The notes below the pieces were generated by a model. That model saw nothing but the letters and a program-made list of their open reading frames with translations. It had not been told where the DNA came from and did no database searches. Below are positions 51,405 to 60,815 of a stretch of 64,000 nt of DNA, in pieces. Numbering within the stretch: the stretch's first letter is position 1; each line of letters starts with the position of its first letter. The position numbers were made by a program, and so were the translations under genes. The stretch comes from Terrimonas rubra (lineage in GTDB: Bacteria > Bacteroidota > Bacteroidia > Chitinophagales > Chitinophagaceae): contig NZ_JBHUOZ010000001.1 in NCBI RefSeq assembly GCF_042686025.1, positions 1,488,001-1,552,000 of the forward strand. Direction: 5' to 3'.

Positions 51405-52286
51405 TCAGCCGAAATATTTATCTGCATACTCATCTTTAAACTCATGCTTCCAGCGCCGGTGGCTCCATAACCACATATCCGGGTATTCGCGTACTACCTT
51501 TTCAATATAGTGCGCAAATTTCCTGGTGAGCTCCACTTCCGTGCTTCCGGCCGGGTGTTCCTCTGCCAGTTCAAAAACCACTTTATAATAGCCGCGTTTT
51601 ATTTTATGAATAAAAGCGAAAAATACAATGGTATCATTGGCTATCGCATTTTTTGCCGGGCTAAGGGTAAAGGGGGTTTTGCGGTTGAAAAAGTTAAACC
51701 AAAGGCCCTTAGAAACCGGCCATGGGTTTTGGTCCGCCACCAGCCCCAGCAGGTATTGCTGGTTACGGTAAGGGAGAAAATCTCTTTTCATATCATGGGC
51801 ACTTAATAATATGGTGCCTGCGCGGGAGCGGATCTTACGGAACAATTTATCCAGCGCTTTATTTTTAATAGGCATATACACACCTAAAAAAGTATAATCA
51901 AGATTTTTACCGGCTGCTACATTGGCCCATTCCCAGTTAAAGTTATGACCCAGGTGTACCTGTACACTTTTACCGGTTTGTTTATACGCGTTAACCATTT
52001 CCCAGTTGCCCTGCATATGGCGCAATATAAATTTATCGGAGGCCGAGAGTAGTTTGATCGTTTCAATAAAATAATCGATCAGGTTTTTATAAAACTGTTT
52101 GGCGATACGTTTTTTTTCGGCATCTGTTTTTTCAGGAAAGGCAATGTTCAGGTTTTTAAAAATAACATCCTTCCGGTAGCCAATTACATAATAACCCAAT
52201 AAAAATAAACCGTCAGCTATAATATAAAGTACCCGTAAAGGCAAGATGGATATTAACCAGAATAAACCATAATAGATGTAATACAT
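51405..52286 (-). CDS. LpxL/HtrB-type lysophospholipid acyltransferase
   Basis: A 293-residue inner-membrane acyltransferase. It has an N-terminal hydrophobic anchor (about 4-35), HLGHNFNWEWA, which carries the H-x4-E catalytic pattern of lipid A acyltransferases, LLSAHDMKRDF, and LVADQNPW. It probably adds a secondary acyl chain to lipid A. The C-terminus 'PDMWLWSHRRWKHEF' is typical. It is 26 bases after nadB on the same strand and may be cotranscribed. Confidence 0.9.
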   Translation of the reverse strand: MYYIYYGLFWLISILPLRVLYIIADGLFLLGYYVIGYRKDVIFKNLNIAFPEKTDAEKKRIAKQFYKNLIDYFIETIKLLSASDKFILRHMQGNWEMVNAYKQTGKSVQVHLGHNFNWEWANVAAGKNLDYTFLGVYMPIKNKALDKLFRKIRSRAGTILLSAHDMKRDFLPYRNQQYLLGLVADQNPWPVSKGLWFNFFNRKTPFTLSPAKNAIANDTIVFFAFIHKIKRGYYKVVFELAEEHPAGSTEVELTRKFAHYIEKVVREYPDMWLWSHRRWKHEFKDEYADKYFG

Positions 52287-52312
52287 GTAACCTGAAAATT
52301 TAAAGAATAAAC

Positions 52313-53929
52313 TTATAAAACAATGTTCTGCACCAGTTCGTTTTTCTCCGGGTAGTCTGTGTTAAAATGTAAGCCCCTGCTTTCTTTGCGGAAAGCAGCG
52401 CCTTTTACGATCAGGTAACCGACGGTAATTAAATTACGCAGTTCTAACAACTGGGGCGATACGGAACTGCTTTGGTATAACTGTTCCGTTTCTTCCCATA
52501 ACAGGTCCAGCCTTTTCATGGCACGTTTTAAACGGATATCGTTACGCACAATACCTACATAATCGCTCATTACCTGTTGCAATTCCTTCAGGCTCTGGGT
52601 AATTAAGATCATTTCTTTGGGGTCAGTAGTGCCTTTGGCATCCCAGGCCGGTATAGCATCGCCGGGCCATACAGCCGATTCTTCAACCGCCGGGCGACCG
52701 ATAATATCCAGGTAACAACGGTGTGCAAATACCATGGCTTCCAGCAACGAGTTACTGGCTAAACGGTTAGCGCCATGTAAACCGGTACTGCTGCATTCGC
52801 CGCAGGCCGACAGGTTTTGTATAGAGCTATGTCCCCATTCATCTACTTTTATACCACCACAGCTATAGTGAGCAGCCGGTGCTACCGGTATCATCTGGTG
52901 TGCAATATCAATACCTACGCTTTTACATTTTTCGTAGATATTGGGAAAGTGATCTATAAACTTGGCCACATCAAAATGACGGCAATCAAGCCATACATGT
53001 TCGGTACCCGTACGTTTCATTTCACTGTCAATGGCTCGGGCAACAATATCCCTTGGGGCAAGGTCCTTACGTTCATCATACCGTTCCATAAAAGCCTCAC
53101 CATCCTTATTACGTAAAATACCGCCGTCGCCCCGTACCGCTTCAGTAATTAAAAAGGCCTGGCCGCGTAAACCTGCTTCATACAGGGCAGTAGGGTGAAA
53201 CTGGATAAACTCCATGTTCTCTATCTTTCCCTTGGCCCGGTATACCATGGCTACACCATCGCCGGTGGCAATAGCCGGGTTGGTAGTGGTGCGATAAGCC
53301 TGGCCGTTACCCCCGGTAGCCAGTAAGGTATGGTGTGATAATATTTTTTCAATGCGATTGGTCACCAGGTTTAATACATATACCCCGTAAGCTGTAATAT
53401 CCGGCGTTGATTTTGTCACCAGGTAACCCAGGTGGTGCTGGGTGATAATATCAATAACAAAACAATGTTTAACAATTTCAATATTGGGCTGGGCCTGTAC
53501 CGCTTCGAGTAATGCCCTTTCCATTTCCCAGCCGGTAATATCCTTATGGTGTATGATCCTGAATTCGGAATGCCCGCCTTCTTTGCCCAGTTTATAATCG
53601 CCGTCTTTCTCTTTATCAAACCTGGCGCCCCAGTCTATCAATTCCTGTACACGGTCCGGTCCTTCTTTTACAACAATTTCTACTACTTTTTTATTACAAA
53701 GGCCATCGCCGGCTATTAAGGTATCATCTATATGTTTTTCAAAACTATCATTCTCCAGGTCGTTTACAACTGCTACGCCCCCTTGTGCATACTTGGTATT
53801 GGTTTCGTCGGCGTTCGCCTTGGTAATGACCAGTACCTGTTTAGCAGGGTAATATTGTGCCACCTTCAGGGCATAGGTCAATCCGGCAATACCGGAGCCG
53901 ATCACCAGGAAATCAGTTTTTCTTTCCAT
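52313..53929 (-). CDS. nadB: L-aspartate oxidase
   Basis: A 538-residue FAD enzyme that oxidises aspartate to iminoaspartate for NAD synthesis. The FAD motif VIGSGIAGLTYAL is at 9-21. 'NTKYAQGGVAVV' and 'GGHSEFRIIHHKDITG' are substrate and FAD motifs, and the late SCGGIKVDEWGHSS and 'HGANRLASNSLLEAMVF' are family signatures. NadA and NadC genes are not in the window. Related to succinate dehydrogenase flavoproteins, but the length and motifs favour NadB. Confidence 0.94.
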   Translation of the reverse strand: MERKTDFLVIGSGIAGLTYALKVAQYYPAKQVLVITKANADETNTKYAQGGVAVVNDLENDSFEKHIDDTLIAGDGLCNKKVVEIVVKEGPDRVQELIDWGARFDKEKDGDYKLGKEGGHSEFRIIHHKDITGWEMERALLEAVQAQPNIEIVKHCFVIDIITQHHLGYLVTKSTPDITAYGVYVLNLVTNRIEKILSHHTLLATGGNGQAYRTTTNPAIATGDGVAMVYRAKGKIENMEFIQFHPTALYEAGLRGQAFLITEAVRGDGGILRNKDGEAFMERYDERKDLAPRDIVARAIDSEMKRTGTEHVWLDCRHFDVAKFIDHFPNIYEKCKSVGIDIAHQMIPVAPAAHYSCGGIKVDEWGHSSIQNLSACGECSSTGLHGANRLASNSLLEAMVFAHRCYLDIIGRPAVEESAVWPGDAIPAWDAKGTTDPKEMILITQSLKELQQVMSDYVGIVRNDIRLKRAMKRLDLLWEETEQLYQSSSVSPQLLELRNLITVGYLIVKGAAFRKESRGLHFNTDYPEKNELVQNIVL

Positions 53930-54135
53930 GTACGTTATTTATAAAAAACACAATTATTCCGCTGATAGTTCATTGCGGCAATGTTTAACTGCAAATATCC
54001 GGAAATACCGGGGATAAGTAACAGGCCGGGCGGTTAGTTTTGTAGCAATAACAGATTCATTACGGTGATCAGGAAATCCGCAGGGAGTATTACAGGTTTC
54101 CAGGGACAGAATAAAGCTGCAATGCCGGCAAGTGT

Positions 54136-54828
54136 TTATTGTTTTTTAGGAGTAACAGCCGTTTCGCCAATATACACCACCGCTCCACGGATCAATTGCC
54201 ATTGTGCCAGGGCATAAGTTAACATGATAATAAAGGAAGCGGCGGAAAAGGGTTGGTAAAATTTGTTAATGGCCAGTACCGAATCGGAAATAACAAATAG
54301 CATGGCCCCCGATATAAAATGAGCGGCAGCCACTTTGTATCGCAGGAGATACATATGCAGAGCAAACCAAAGCATGGTGCTGATAACAAAACCATATACC
54401 AGCACGGGTATCAGCATTGCGTTTAAATGTGGTAACAGGAAACTGATCAGGCCGGCATAAAAAATAACGACCAGTAATAAGAGTACCGGCTTTATTTTCA
54501 GTTGTTGCGTTATCCAGATACGGTAGAAGAAAATAATGTAAAAAATATGCGCTATTAAAAAAGCGATCAGCCCGCCGATAAAAAAGGTCGGCTGGCCGGC
54601 CTGGAACAGCAGCAATACATCACCTATCCAGGAAAAGAATAAAGCCGTAATAATATAACGTTTTAAAGGGGATGGCGTGAATAAAGAAGCACTGATAAAA
54701 AACGCCGTTACACAGGGTATCAATAATGGCTTGGTAATAACGGTAACCAACTCGTTGTGTATAACAATACCAACAAGGTGTATGGCCAATACCATAAAGA
54801 ACAGGCACACAAAGTAAAATCTTTTCAT
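54136..54828 (-). CDS. YhhN family lysoplasmalogenase-like membrane protein
   Basis: A 230-residue protein with about eight membrane helices. YhhN/TMEM86 motifs are visible: TKPLLIPCV near residue 33, FSWIGDVLLLF near 69 and GAMLFVISDSVLAINKF near 175, with the conserved Asp residues in helices. Characterised members hydrolyse the vinyl-ether bond of lysoplasmalogens. Whether this organism makes plasmalogens cannot be judged here. Confidence 0.88.
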   Translation of the reverse strand: MKRFYFVCLFFMVLAIHLVGIVIHNELVTVITKPLLIPCVTAFFISASLFTPSPLKRYIITALFFSWIGDVLLLFQAGQPTFFIGGLIAFLIAHIFYIIFFYRIWITQQLKIKPVLLLLVVIFYAGLISFLLPHLNAMLIPVLVYGFVISTMLWFALHMYLLRYKVAAAHFISGAMLFVISDSVLAINKFYQPFSAASFIIMLTYALAQWQLIRGAVVYIGETAVTPKKQ

Positions 54829-54929
54829 AACAGTTGCTTGTGGGTAACAAGCCTACATGTTAGTAACCATAAAGGTTATGGCATGACAAGGCAAGCAGAA
54901 AAATTCAATTACTATGTAAATATACTGGC

Positions 54930-56960
54930 TTAAACTGTTTCAGCGGCCACATCTACCCAGGCGTCATTTTCTTTTAACAGGTTTATTAACTCTTCTACGG
55001 CCACTTCACTGTTCACGTTCCGTTTCACTACCTCTTTGCCCTTGTAAAGGGTTATTTTTCCCGGCCCGCTGCCCACATAACCAAAATCAGCATCGGCCAT
55101 TTCACCGGGGCCATTTACAATACAACCCATGATGGCGATTTTAACACCTTTTAGGTGATTGGTCACCGAACGGATCTTTGCCGTAGTTTCCTGCAGGTCA
55201 AACAAGGTACGGCCGCAACTGGGGCAGCTGATATATTCCGTTTTTGAAATGCGGGTACGTGTGGCCTGTAAAATACTGAAAGCCGTATTGTTGATAAACT
55301 GCTCTACCGATTGATTACTGCTGTAGTTACGCCCCGATGAATTAACAGAGGCATTGGTATATGCTGTGGCCGACATGCCCAGGCATATTCCGTCACCAAA
55401 GCCATCTAACAGCAAGGCTCCGGTTTCTGTACCATAATGTATCAGGTGTTCATCCGGCGTATTCCAATTGCTGTCAGTAATTAATATTACGGGGTTCTTT
55501 ATATCCCGGCTTTGCAGTTCTACCAGCATGCGGCGTACCGATTGCATGGCATTTTTATTGGTACTGCTCAGGCATAATACAACGGTGGGGTCATTGGCTA
55601 AACTGTCAAGATGGGTAAAATCATTCAGGTCGGTTTCATCGTTGAAACAATCGATCATGACAAAATTGACCAGGTTGCTTTTTTGCGCAGCAGTAACATA
55701 ACCGCTATCCTGGAAAATGGGAAAATACTTGGTTTTATCTGTTGCCTGTAACCAGGTATCAGGATAAGTGATCACTTTTAAAGTGCCGGGTAAAGCAAAA
55801 TCAATGAGCTGGTTGCCGGTAAAAATATAATCCGCTGCTGCATCGCTGATGCTCCATTTATCCAGTGCTTCATTATAGGTATAACCAATGGTGCGTAAAT
55901 GTTCCGGGGTAATACTGTTTTGTTTGCTGAAATCAGCTATCACTACAGGCACATGTTTCGCTCCCATATTATCCACGGCAAAGGTCTCACGGCGTTTATA
56001 AGCCAGCGGGTTATAAGTAGGTTTGCTGGTGGGGAAACCGGGAACTGTACCGGTGGTATAAACAGTATGATCCGGCTGACCCTCATAGCGTTTTACCAGG
56101 TCGCGGCAAACGGGTATTTCAAACTCCGGGTCTTCGGTCAGCGAAACACGAACGGTATCACCAATGCCATCCTCTAATAAGGTACCAATGCCAACCGCCG
56201 ATTTTAAACGGCCGTCTTCGCCATCACCGGCTTCGGTAACACCTAAATGCAGCGGGTAACATTCGTTAAACTCCTCCTGCATGGTCTTTACCAGCAAACG
56301 GTAAGCCTGTACCATTACCTGCGGGTTACTGGCTTTCATGCTCAGTACAATATTGTGGTAGTTCTCGTAACGGGCAATACGCAGGAATTCCATGGCGCTC
56401 TCCACCATTCCCATCGGGGTATCGCCATAGCGGCTCATGATACGGTCGCTCAGCGAACCATGATTGGTACCAATACGCATGGCCGTGCCATACTCTTTGC
56501 ATATTTTTACCAGCGGGGTAAAACGTTCCTGTATCCTTTCAATTTCCTCTGCGTAATCGGCATCGGTATAATCAATTAATTCAAACTTCTTTTTGTCAAC
56601 ATAATTACCGGGGTTCACCCTCACTTTTTCAATAATACGGGCCGCAATCTCAGCCGCATTCGGGGTAAAATGTATATCGGCAACAATGGGGGTGTTATAA
56701 CCGCGTTTACGCAATTCATTTTTGATCACCAGCAGGTTTTCCGCCTCCTTTTTAGAAGGGGCAGTAATGCGTATCAGTTCGGCACCTGCCTCAATAGAAC
56801 GGATGCTTTCCTCCACCGTACCCATAGTGTCCATGGTATCCTTGGTGGTCATGGTTTGTAACCGGATAGGGTGAAAATTGCCCAGTAACAGGTCACCAAC
56901 TTTTACTTCTCTGGTTGCCAGGCGTTTATATTGTGTAAGTGATGTAGTATATAATTGCAT
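54930..56960 (-). CDS. ispG: 4-hydroxy-3-methylbut-2-en-1-yl diphosphate synthase, long form
   Basis: A 676-residue IspG (GcpE), the penultimate step of the MEP isoprenoid pathway. The N-terminal TIM barrel has 'IRITAPSKKEAENLL' and 'PIVADIHFTPNAAEIAA'. The C-terminal 4Fe-4S domain has Cys579 and Cys582 (CPSCGRT) and Cys613 (MGCIVNGPGE). About 300 extra residues between them form the insert domain known from plants, chlamydiae and Bacteroidota, roughly doubling the size of the Escherichia coli enzyme. It is monocistronic. Confidence 0.95.
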   Translation of the reverse strand: MQLYTTSLTQYKRLATREVKVGDLLLGNFHPIRLQTMTTKDTMDTMGTVEESIRSIEAGAELIRITAPSKKEAENLLVIKNELRKRGYNTPIVADIHFTPNAAEIAARIIEKVRVNPGNYVDKKKFELIDYTDADYAEEIERIQERFTPLVKICKEYGTAMRIGTNHGSLSDRIMSRYGDTPMGMVESAMEFLRIARYENYHNIVLSMKASNPQVMVQAYRLLVKTMQEEFNECYPLHLGVTEAGDGEDGRLKSAVGIGTLLEDGIGDTVRVSLTEDPEFEIPVCRDLVKRYEGQPDHTVYTTGTVPGFPTSKPTYNPLAYKRRETFAVDNMGAKHVPVVIADFSKQNSITPEHLRTIGYTYNEALDKWSISDAAADYIFTGNQLIDFALPGTLKVITYPDTWLQATDKTKYFPIFQDSGYVTAAQKSNLVNFVMIDCFNDETDLNDFTHLDSLANDPTVVLCLSSTNKNAMQSVRRMLVELQSRDIKNPVILITDSNWNTPDEHLIHYGTETGALLLDGFGDGICLGMSATAYTNASVNSSGRNYSSNQSVEQFINNTAFSILQATRTRISKTEYISCPSCGRTLFDLQETTAKIRSVTNHLKGVKIAIMGCIVNGPGEMADADFGYVGSGPGKITLYKGKEVVKRNVNSEVAVEELINLLKENDAWVDVAAETV

Positions 56961-57270
56961 GATATTGTGGATAGCCCGATTAACAAATTAAGGCCGTTTG
57001 CCGTTTTTTAAGCAATAACAAAGGTAATAAACGGGAACGAATGCAGGAAAAGGGAGTAGGCAATTGAAAATTGACAACGGACAATTGACAATGAGCAACT
57101 GACAAAGAACAATACGAAGAAAACACACATTGTCTTATCTTCTTTCCGGGCTTTCCAAACCTCCTGAACTTTCAGTAATCGCATTCATCACTCACCGCTC
57201 ATATCATAATTTATAATGCTAAAATCCCAAATCTGAAATTTGAAATCTTAAATCTTAAATCCCTCTCTCC
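56961..57270. other. Intergenic region filled with reiterated-word spacers
   Basis: The 310-base gap holds two spacer runs: AATTGAAAATTGACAACGGAC-type words (57062-57112) and AAATCTGAAATTTGAAATC/TTAAATC words (57222-57262). No gene, promoter box or hairpin terminator is convincing. Confidence 0.6.
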
Positions 57271-57903
57271 CTACCAATCCTTCTGCACCCCGCCAGTCCC
57301 TTCTTTTGACTTCTGGTTCTGTAAACGCTCCTGGATCTGTTTTTCTTTTTGACGCAGGAGTTCCAGTTGCTGCTGGGCCTGTTTTTGCTTTAACTTGGAT
57401 GGTTGCGGCGTTTGTTGTTCCTTTTGCTGTTTCTTGTTTTCTTCCTTTTTCTTTTCCGGGGGAGGTTGTTTTGCTTTTAGCTCCAGTAATGCTTTTTGCA
57501 GGTTCTCCCGGGCCTCTGTATCGTCGGGGTTAAGCCTTAAAGCCTGTTTGTAGGCTTCAATACTTTCAGGTAGTTTTTGGCCGGCAGAAAAGATCACCCC
57601 TTTGTTATAATATATTTTGGCCAGCAACTCTTTTTTAATACTGTTATCGGCAATAAGCTGGTTATACAATTGCAGGGCTTCATCCCCTTTTTTTTGTTTG
57701 TAGAGGGCATTGGCCTTATTGTATAAAGCTACCTGGGCGTGTTTATCGGTTGCCGGTACTTTCGTGTACATTTCTTCGGCCTTTGCATATTCCTGGCTCT
57801 GGTAAAGCTGGTTACCGTCTTTTATATCCTGTGTGCCGGTGGTTTGTGCTAAACAGCTACCGGTTATGATCAATCCTGATAATATGGTGCTTAACCGCCT
57901 CAT
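57271..57903 (-). CDS. BatC-like TPR protein
   Basis: A 210-residue exported protein (signal peptide ending SCLAQ, about residue 19). TPR repeats run from about 30 to 130 ('IYYNKGVIFSAGQKLPESIEAYKQALRLNPDD', in part QALRLNPDD). A Lys/Gln/Glu-rich coiled tail makes up the rest. It overlaps the VWA gene by four bases. TPR genes of this kind (BatC/BatE) follow batB in Bat operons of Bacteroidota. Function is unclear; Bat proteins have been linked to stress tolerance. Confidence 0.75.
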   Translation of the reverse strand: MRRLSTILSGLIITGSCLAQTTGTQDIKDGNQLYQSQEYAKAEEMYTKVPATDKHAQVALYNKANALYKQKKGDEALQLYNQLIADNSIKKELLAKIYYNKGVIFSAGQKLPESIEAYKQALRLNPDDTEARENLQKALLELKAKQPPPEKKKEENKKQQKEQQTPQPSKLKQKQAQQQLELLRQKEKQIQERLQNQKSKEGTGGVQKDW

Positions 57904-58937
57904 GCTCTTTTTTTTGTTTCAGGTATAAAAAGTTCAACGATCAATAACAACAACATGGCCCCGGCAAACCACCAGAAATAGGTTTGAAAGCTCATCAGTG
58001 AAATATCGCCGGTTACCTTTTGTTCAATCTGGGCCAATTGTGCCTGAATTTGTTTGGCCGCCTGTTCGCTGCTTTGCAATTGAACATAAATGCCATTGGT
58101 AACACGGGCTATATCGGATAATTCTTTTTCGTTGAGTTTGGTAATGACCGGGTTGCCCATTTCGTCTTTTTTAATATCGCCGGTTGCTGCATCGGTGATA
58201 TGGGCGCCCTGTGCCGAGCCAATGCCCACGGTGTTCACCATCAAGCCATGGGTAGCAAGGTCCGTGGCCTGGGTTAAGGCCGAGGGGTCATGATCTTCTC
58301 CATCAGATAAAAGGATAACAGCTTTATACCTTGTTTCCGAAGCTTCAAAAGCTTCATAGGATAGTTTTAAAGCATCACCTATTACCGTACCCTGGGCAGC
58401 CACCGCATTAGGATTAGCAGATGCTACAAACATCTGGGCCGAGCCATGGTCATGTGTAAGGGGCATCTGCAGGTAAGCTTTTCCCGCAAAAAGGATCAAC
58501 CCGATACGGTCATTGGGCATCTCTTTCATTAAACGGTAAATAAGCTGTTTGGCCCTTTCCAGCCGCGAAGGAGCAAGGTCGGAGGCCAGCATGCTTTTAC
58601 TTACATCCAGGGCAAAAATGATATCAATGCCTTTACGGTTAACGCCGTCAGGGCCACCGGGTTTGCGTAAATTCATAACGGCCAGTACACCAATTCCGAA
58701 TGCCAGCAGTACCAGTATAAACTTTAACAGGTACCGCGACCTGGAAAAATTATACATAAGGGAGCGCACCAGGCCGGGTTCACCCATAGCCCTGATGCTG
58801 CGTTTTTTCCAACGCTGTAATCCTGTAAAAAGGAGCAGCAACAAAATGATGCCGCCGAAAAGCCAGATAAATTGCTGGTATTGAAACTGGAATCCCAATG
58901 ATAATAACTTAAATAAACAGTGATAATATATTGGCAA
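57900..58937 (-). CDS. BatB-like von Willebrand factor A domain membrane protein
   Basis: A 345-residue protein with an N-terminal helix pair (about 22-40, 70-90), a periplasmic or cytosolic VWA domain (about 104-290) and a C-terminal helix (about 315-335). The metal site is intact: DVSKS (Asp111, Ser113, Ser115), a Thr near 187 and LSDGEDHD near 210. This is the BatA/BatB layout. The expected upstream partners (MoxR ATPase, DUF58, BatA) are absent from this side; a beta-lactamase gene is there instead. The start is uncertain because the first ~15 residues do not look conserved. Confidence 0.8.
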   Translation of the reverse strand: MPIYYHCLFKLLSLGFQFQYQQFIWLFGGIILLLLLFTGLQRWKKRSIRAMGEPGLVRSLMYNFSRSRYLLKFILVLLAFGIGVLAVMNLRKPGGPDGVNRKGIDIIFALDVSKSMLASDLAPSRLERAKQLIYRLMKEMPNDRIGLILFAGKAYLQMPLTHDHGSAQMFVASANPNAVAAQGTVIGDALKLSYEAFEASETRYKAVILLSDGEDHDPSALTQATDLATHGLMVNTVGIGSAQGAHITDAATGDIKKDEMGNPVITKLNEKELSDIARVTNGIYVQLQSSEQAAKQIQAQLAQIEQKVTGDISLMSFQTYFWWFAGAMLLLLIVELFIPETKKRA

Positions 58938-59017
58938 ACAATATACAATTATTGCACCGAAAAAAGAAAGCGACCTCCCGGCCGCTCTCTTTTAGGTAAT
59001 CAGTTACCTGGTAAGGA

Positions 59018-59854
59018 TTACATATTCCCTTCAAAAAAGCCCAGGTGTTTTAATATATTGTTTAAGATCTTCATCCGGTTCTGGTGCATTTTAAAATCCT
59101 TATCCTTCGACTCGATATTTAAGACAAAAAAGTAAGGATGTTTATTTTCTTCGATCCAGCCCACTACCCAGCCCATGCTGCGGTTTTCACCGGGAAAGCC
59201 CCAGCCGGTTTTATAGGCCAGGCGGTAATTGGCATTGTTTTCAAATAACATGGCATTCTTTACTTTTTCCTGGTACAGGTTAAAGAAAGGCAGCTGGTTG
59301 AAATATAGTTTTTTTACAAGGCCCAGTTGTTCGTCAGGCGTAACTTTCAGGGTATTATCCAGCCAGAAAGAATCAATGGGCGATTTGATCTTGAACAGGG
59401 TATCTTTTTTCCCGGCACCATAATGTAAGGAATCTAACCAGGCCTGCATACGCTCCGGGCCAATACGGCGGGCTACTTCCTGGTAATAGGGCAGGGATGA
59501 TGCCCTGAAAGCCTGGTACATATTCAGGTCCTTATTCCATTCTTCATTCCAGCTGGGAACGCCGTTCCAGGGAATAACCATGCTATCGCTGCTGATAACC
59601 CCGGTTTGCAGGCCTATAAGGGAGTTGACAATTTTAAAAGTGGAAGCCGGCAAAAAGGTACTGTCGCGGTAGCGGGATAAATTATATACGGTAAACTCAC
59701 CGGTGCCGTTATTCATGATCCCGAAACATCCGTCCACATTATACTCATCAAAATATTTTTTAAGGGTATCGTCCTTCTTTACATTATTGGGACTACAGGC
59801 ATTAAACGCAAACGCCATGATGGCTAAGAGACAGACAAGGATAGTCCTTTTCAT
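59018..59854 (-). CDS. Class D (OXA-type) beta-lactamase, lipoprotein
   Basis: A 278-residue lipoprotein (lipobox FNAC, Cys20). Active-site motifs: STFK with Ser71 and Lys74, SSLP at 119-122 where OXA enzymes have SxV, YGA at 145-147 in place of YGN, 'IDSFWLDNTLKVTPDEQ' around the conserved Trp, and KTGW at 215-218. The nucleophile, carbamylated Lys position and KTG are intact, so activity is likely; the two altered motifs may change the spectrum. I chose ATG 59854 because the longer frame to 60025 is not a signal peptide and a -7 box lies just upstream. No mobile element is nearby, so probably intrinsic. Confidence 0.88.
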   Translation of the reverse strand: MKRTILVCLLAIMAFAFNACSPNNVKKDDTLKKYFDEYNVDGCFGIMNNGTGEFTVYNLSRYRDSTFLPASTFKIVNSLIGLQTGVISSDSMVIPWNGVPSWNEEWNKDLNMYQAFRASSLPYYQEVARRIGPERMQAWLDSLHYGAGKKDTLFKIKSPIDSFWLDNTLKVTPDEQLGLVKKLYFNQLPFFNLYQEKVKNAMLFENNANYRLAYKTGWGFPGENRSMGWVVGWIEENKHPYFFVLNIESKDKDFKMHQNRMKILNNILKHLGFFEGNM

Positions 59855-60208
59855 TCCAAAAATTTTTGCAAAAGTACTACTAAGCAGCCAGAATGACGGT
59901 GTAAAACATGTGGTTGGCAAAGCCTTTTTAATACAGGCGGCTATTACTGTAACTATTTTCTCAAAAAGCCAAAAATGAGACAAAAAGAGCAACTTATTGA
60001 AAAGTAATTGCGGGCGGTTTAACATAGCTTCGAACTACAGGAAAACTAAACAAACTCATCTATTGAATACAGGGGATAAAATGATATTGAAATAAGTTGC
60101 TATGGATTCAAGAGCCTTAGACTAGTAAATAGCAATGGGAATGAGCGGTTGTCTAGCCGCTCAAACTTTTTAATGATTACCCCTGAGTACCTATTTTTTA
60201 TGATAAAA
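59855..60208. other. Intergenic region with hairpin
   Basis: The 354-base gap holds the beta-lactamase promoter and a 7-bp perfect hairpin (TGAGCGG at 60142-60148 with CCGCTCA at 60157-60163). I see no other gene. Confidence 0.5.
59869..59876 (-). promoter_or_regulatory. -7 box (TACTTTTG) of the beta-lactamase gene
   Basis: On the minus strand TACTTTTG lies 14 bases before ATG 59854, giving a very short leader. Confidence 0.55.
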
Positions 60209-60736
60209 CTACTTCCTGTATAATACTGCTTGCTGATAAGCATACACCGCATAATTATTCACTGCCGGCGAATCCTCCGTACCCTTGCCGGTGGTATTGA
60301 GTGGCTGTAAGCCCATGGTATAAAACTCTACCACAAGACTATCGCCCTTTAACTGATAACAATTATTAATAATACTGCTGCCAACAGAAAAGCTGCCGCA
60401 CAGTTTATCGGCCACAAAAAACTGGTCCAGTATAATGCCGTTGTGCTCATCAATAACCCAGTGTTTCTTAGCGGCATCTTTCAGTTTTAAGGTATAGGGA
60501 CGCTGATCGGTTTGCGGGGCCTGGTAAATGATCTTCCAGCTCCAGGTATTGGCGCTGTCGCCCGGTAAAATATGTAACTCCATATTCACCTGCCGGGCAG
60601 TATCTGCTCCTGTTTTATACCAGCTTAATATACCCTTCCATTGCCCCTCCCAGGATTGGGGGAAGGACGGGGTTTGTGCCATGGCAATAACAGAAAAACA
60701 CAGGATAAACAATAACAAAAAAGCAGGACGTAACAT
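60209..60736 (-). CDS. Exported protein of unknown function
   Basis: A 175-residue protein with a signal peptide ending AMAQ (about residue 21). The mature part begins 'SFPQSWEGQWKGILSWY' and continues in beta-strand-like segments (MELHILPGDS, WSWKIIYQA, LVVEFYTMG), which resembles small lipocalin-like barrels, but no family is recognised. It is preceded on the same strand by a 42-residue lipoprotein gene and separated from it by a hairpin. Confidence 0.65.
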   Translation of the reverse strand: MLRPAFLLLFILCFSVIAMAQTPSFPQSWEGQWKGILSWYKTGADTARQVNMELHILPGDSANTWSWKIIYQAPQTDQRPYTLKLKDAAKKHWVIDEHNGIILDQFFVADKLCGSFSVGSSIINNCYQLKGDSLVVEFYTMGLQPLNTTGKGTEDSPAVNNYAVYAYQQAVLYRK

Positions 60737-60761
60737 ATGCAGATTTTCGCTAAAATAACAA

Positions 60762-60783
60762 ATCCCGGCTTATTAACCGGGAT
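60762..60783 (-). terminator. Hairpin terminator of the micro-lipoprotein gene
   Basis: ATCCCGG pairs with CCGGGAT (8-base loop). On the minus strand it is followed by TTTGTTATTTT. Confidence 0.7.
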
Positions 60784-60815
60784 CAATACGAATGGAAATT
60801 ATTGGTGTAATATAA

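Noticed and set aside
60142..60163. TGAGCGG/CCGCTCA hairpin considered as a terminator or insertion-sequence end
   Set aside because: No gene on the strand with the T tract, and no matching inverted copy or transposase nearby.
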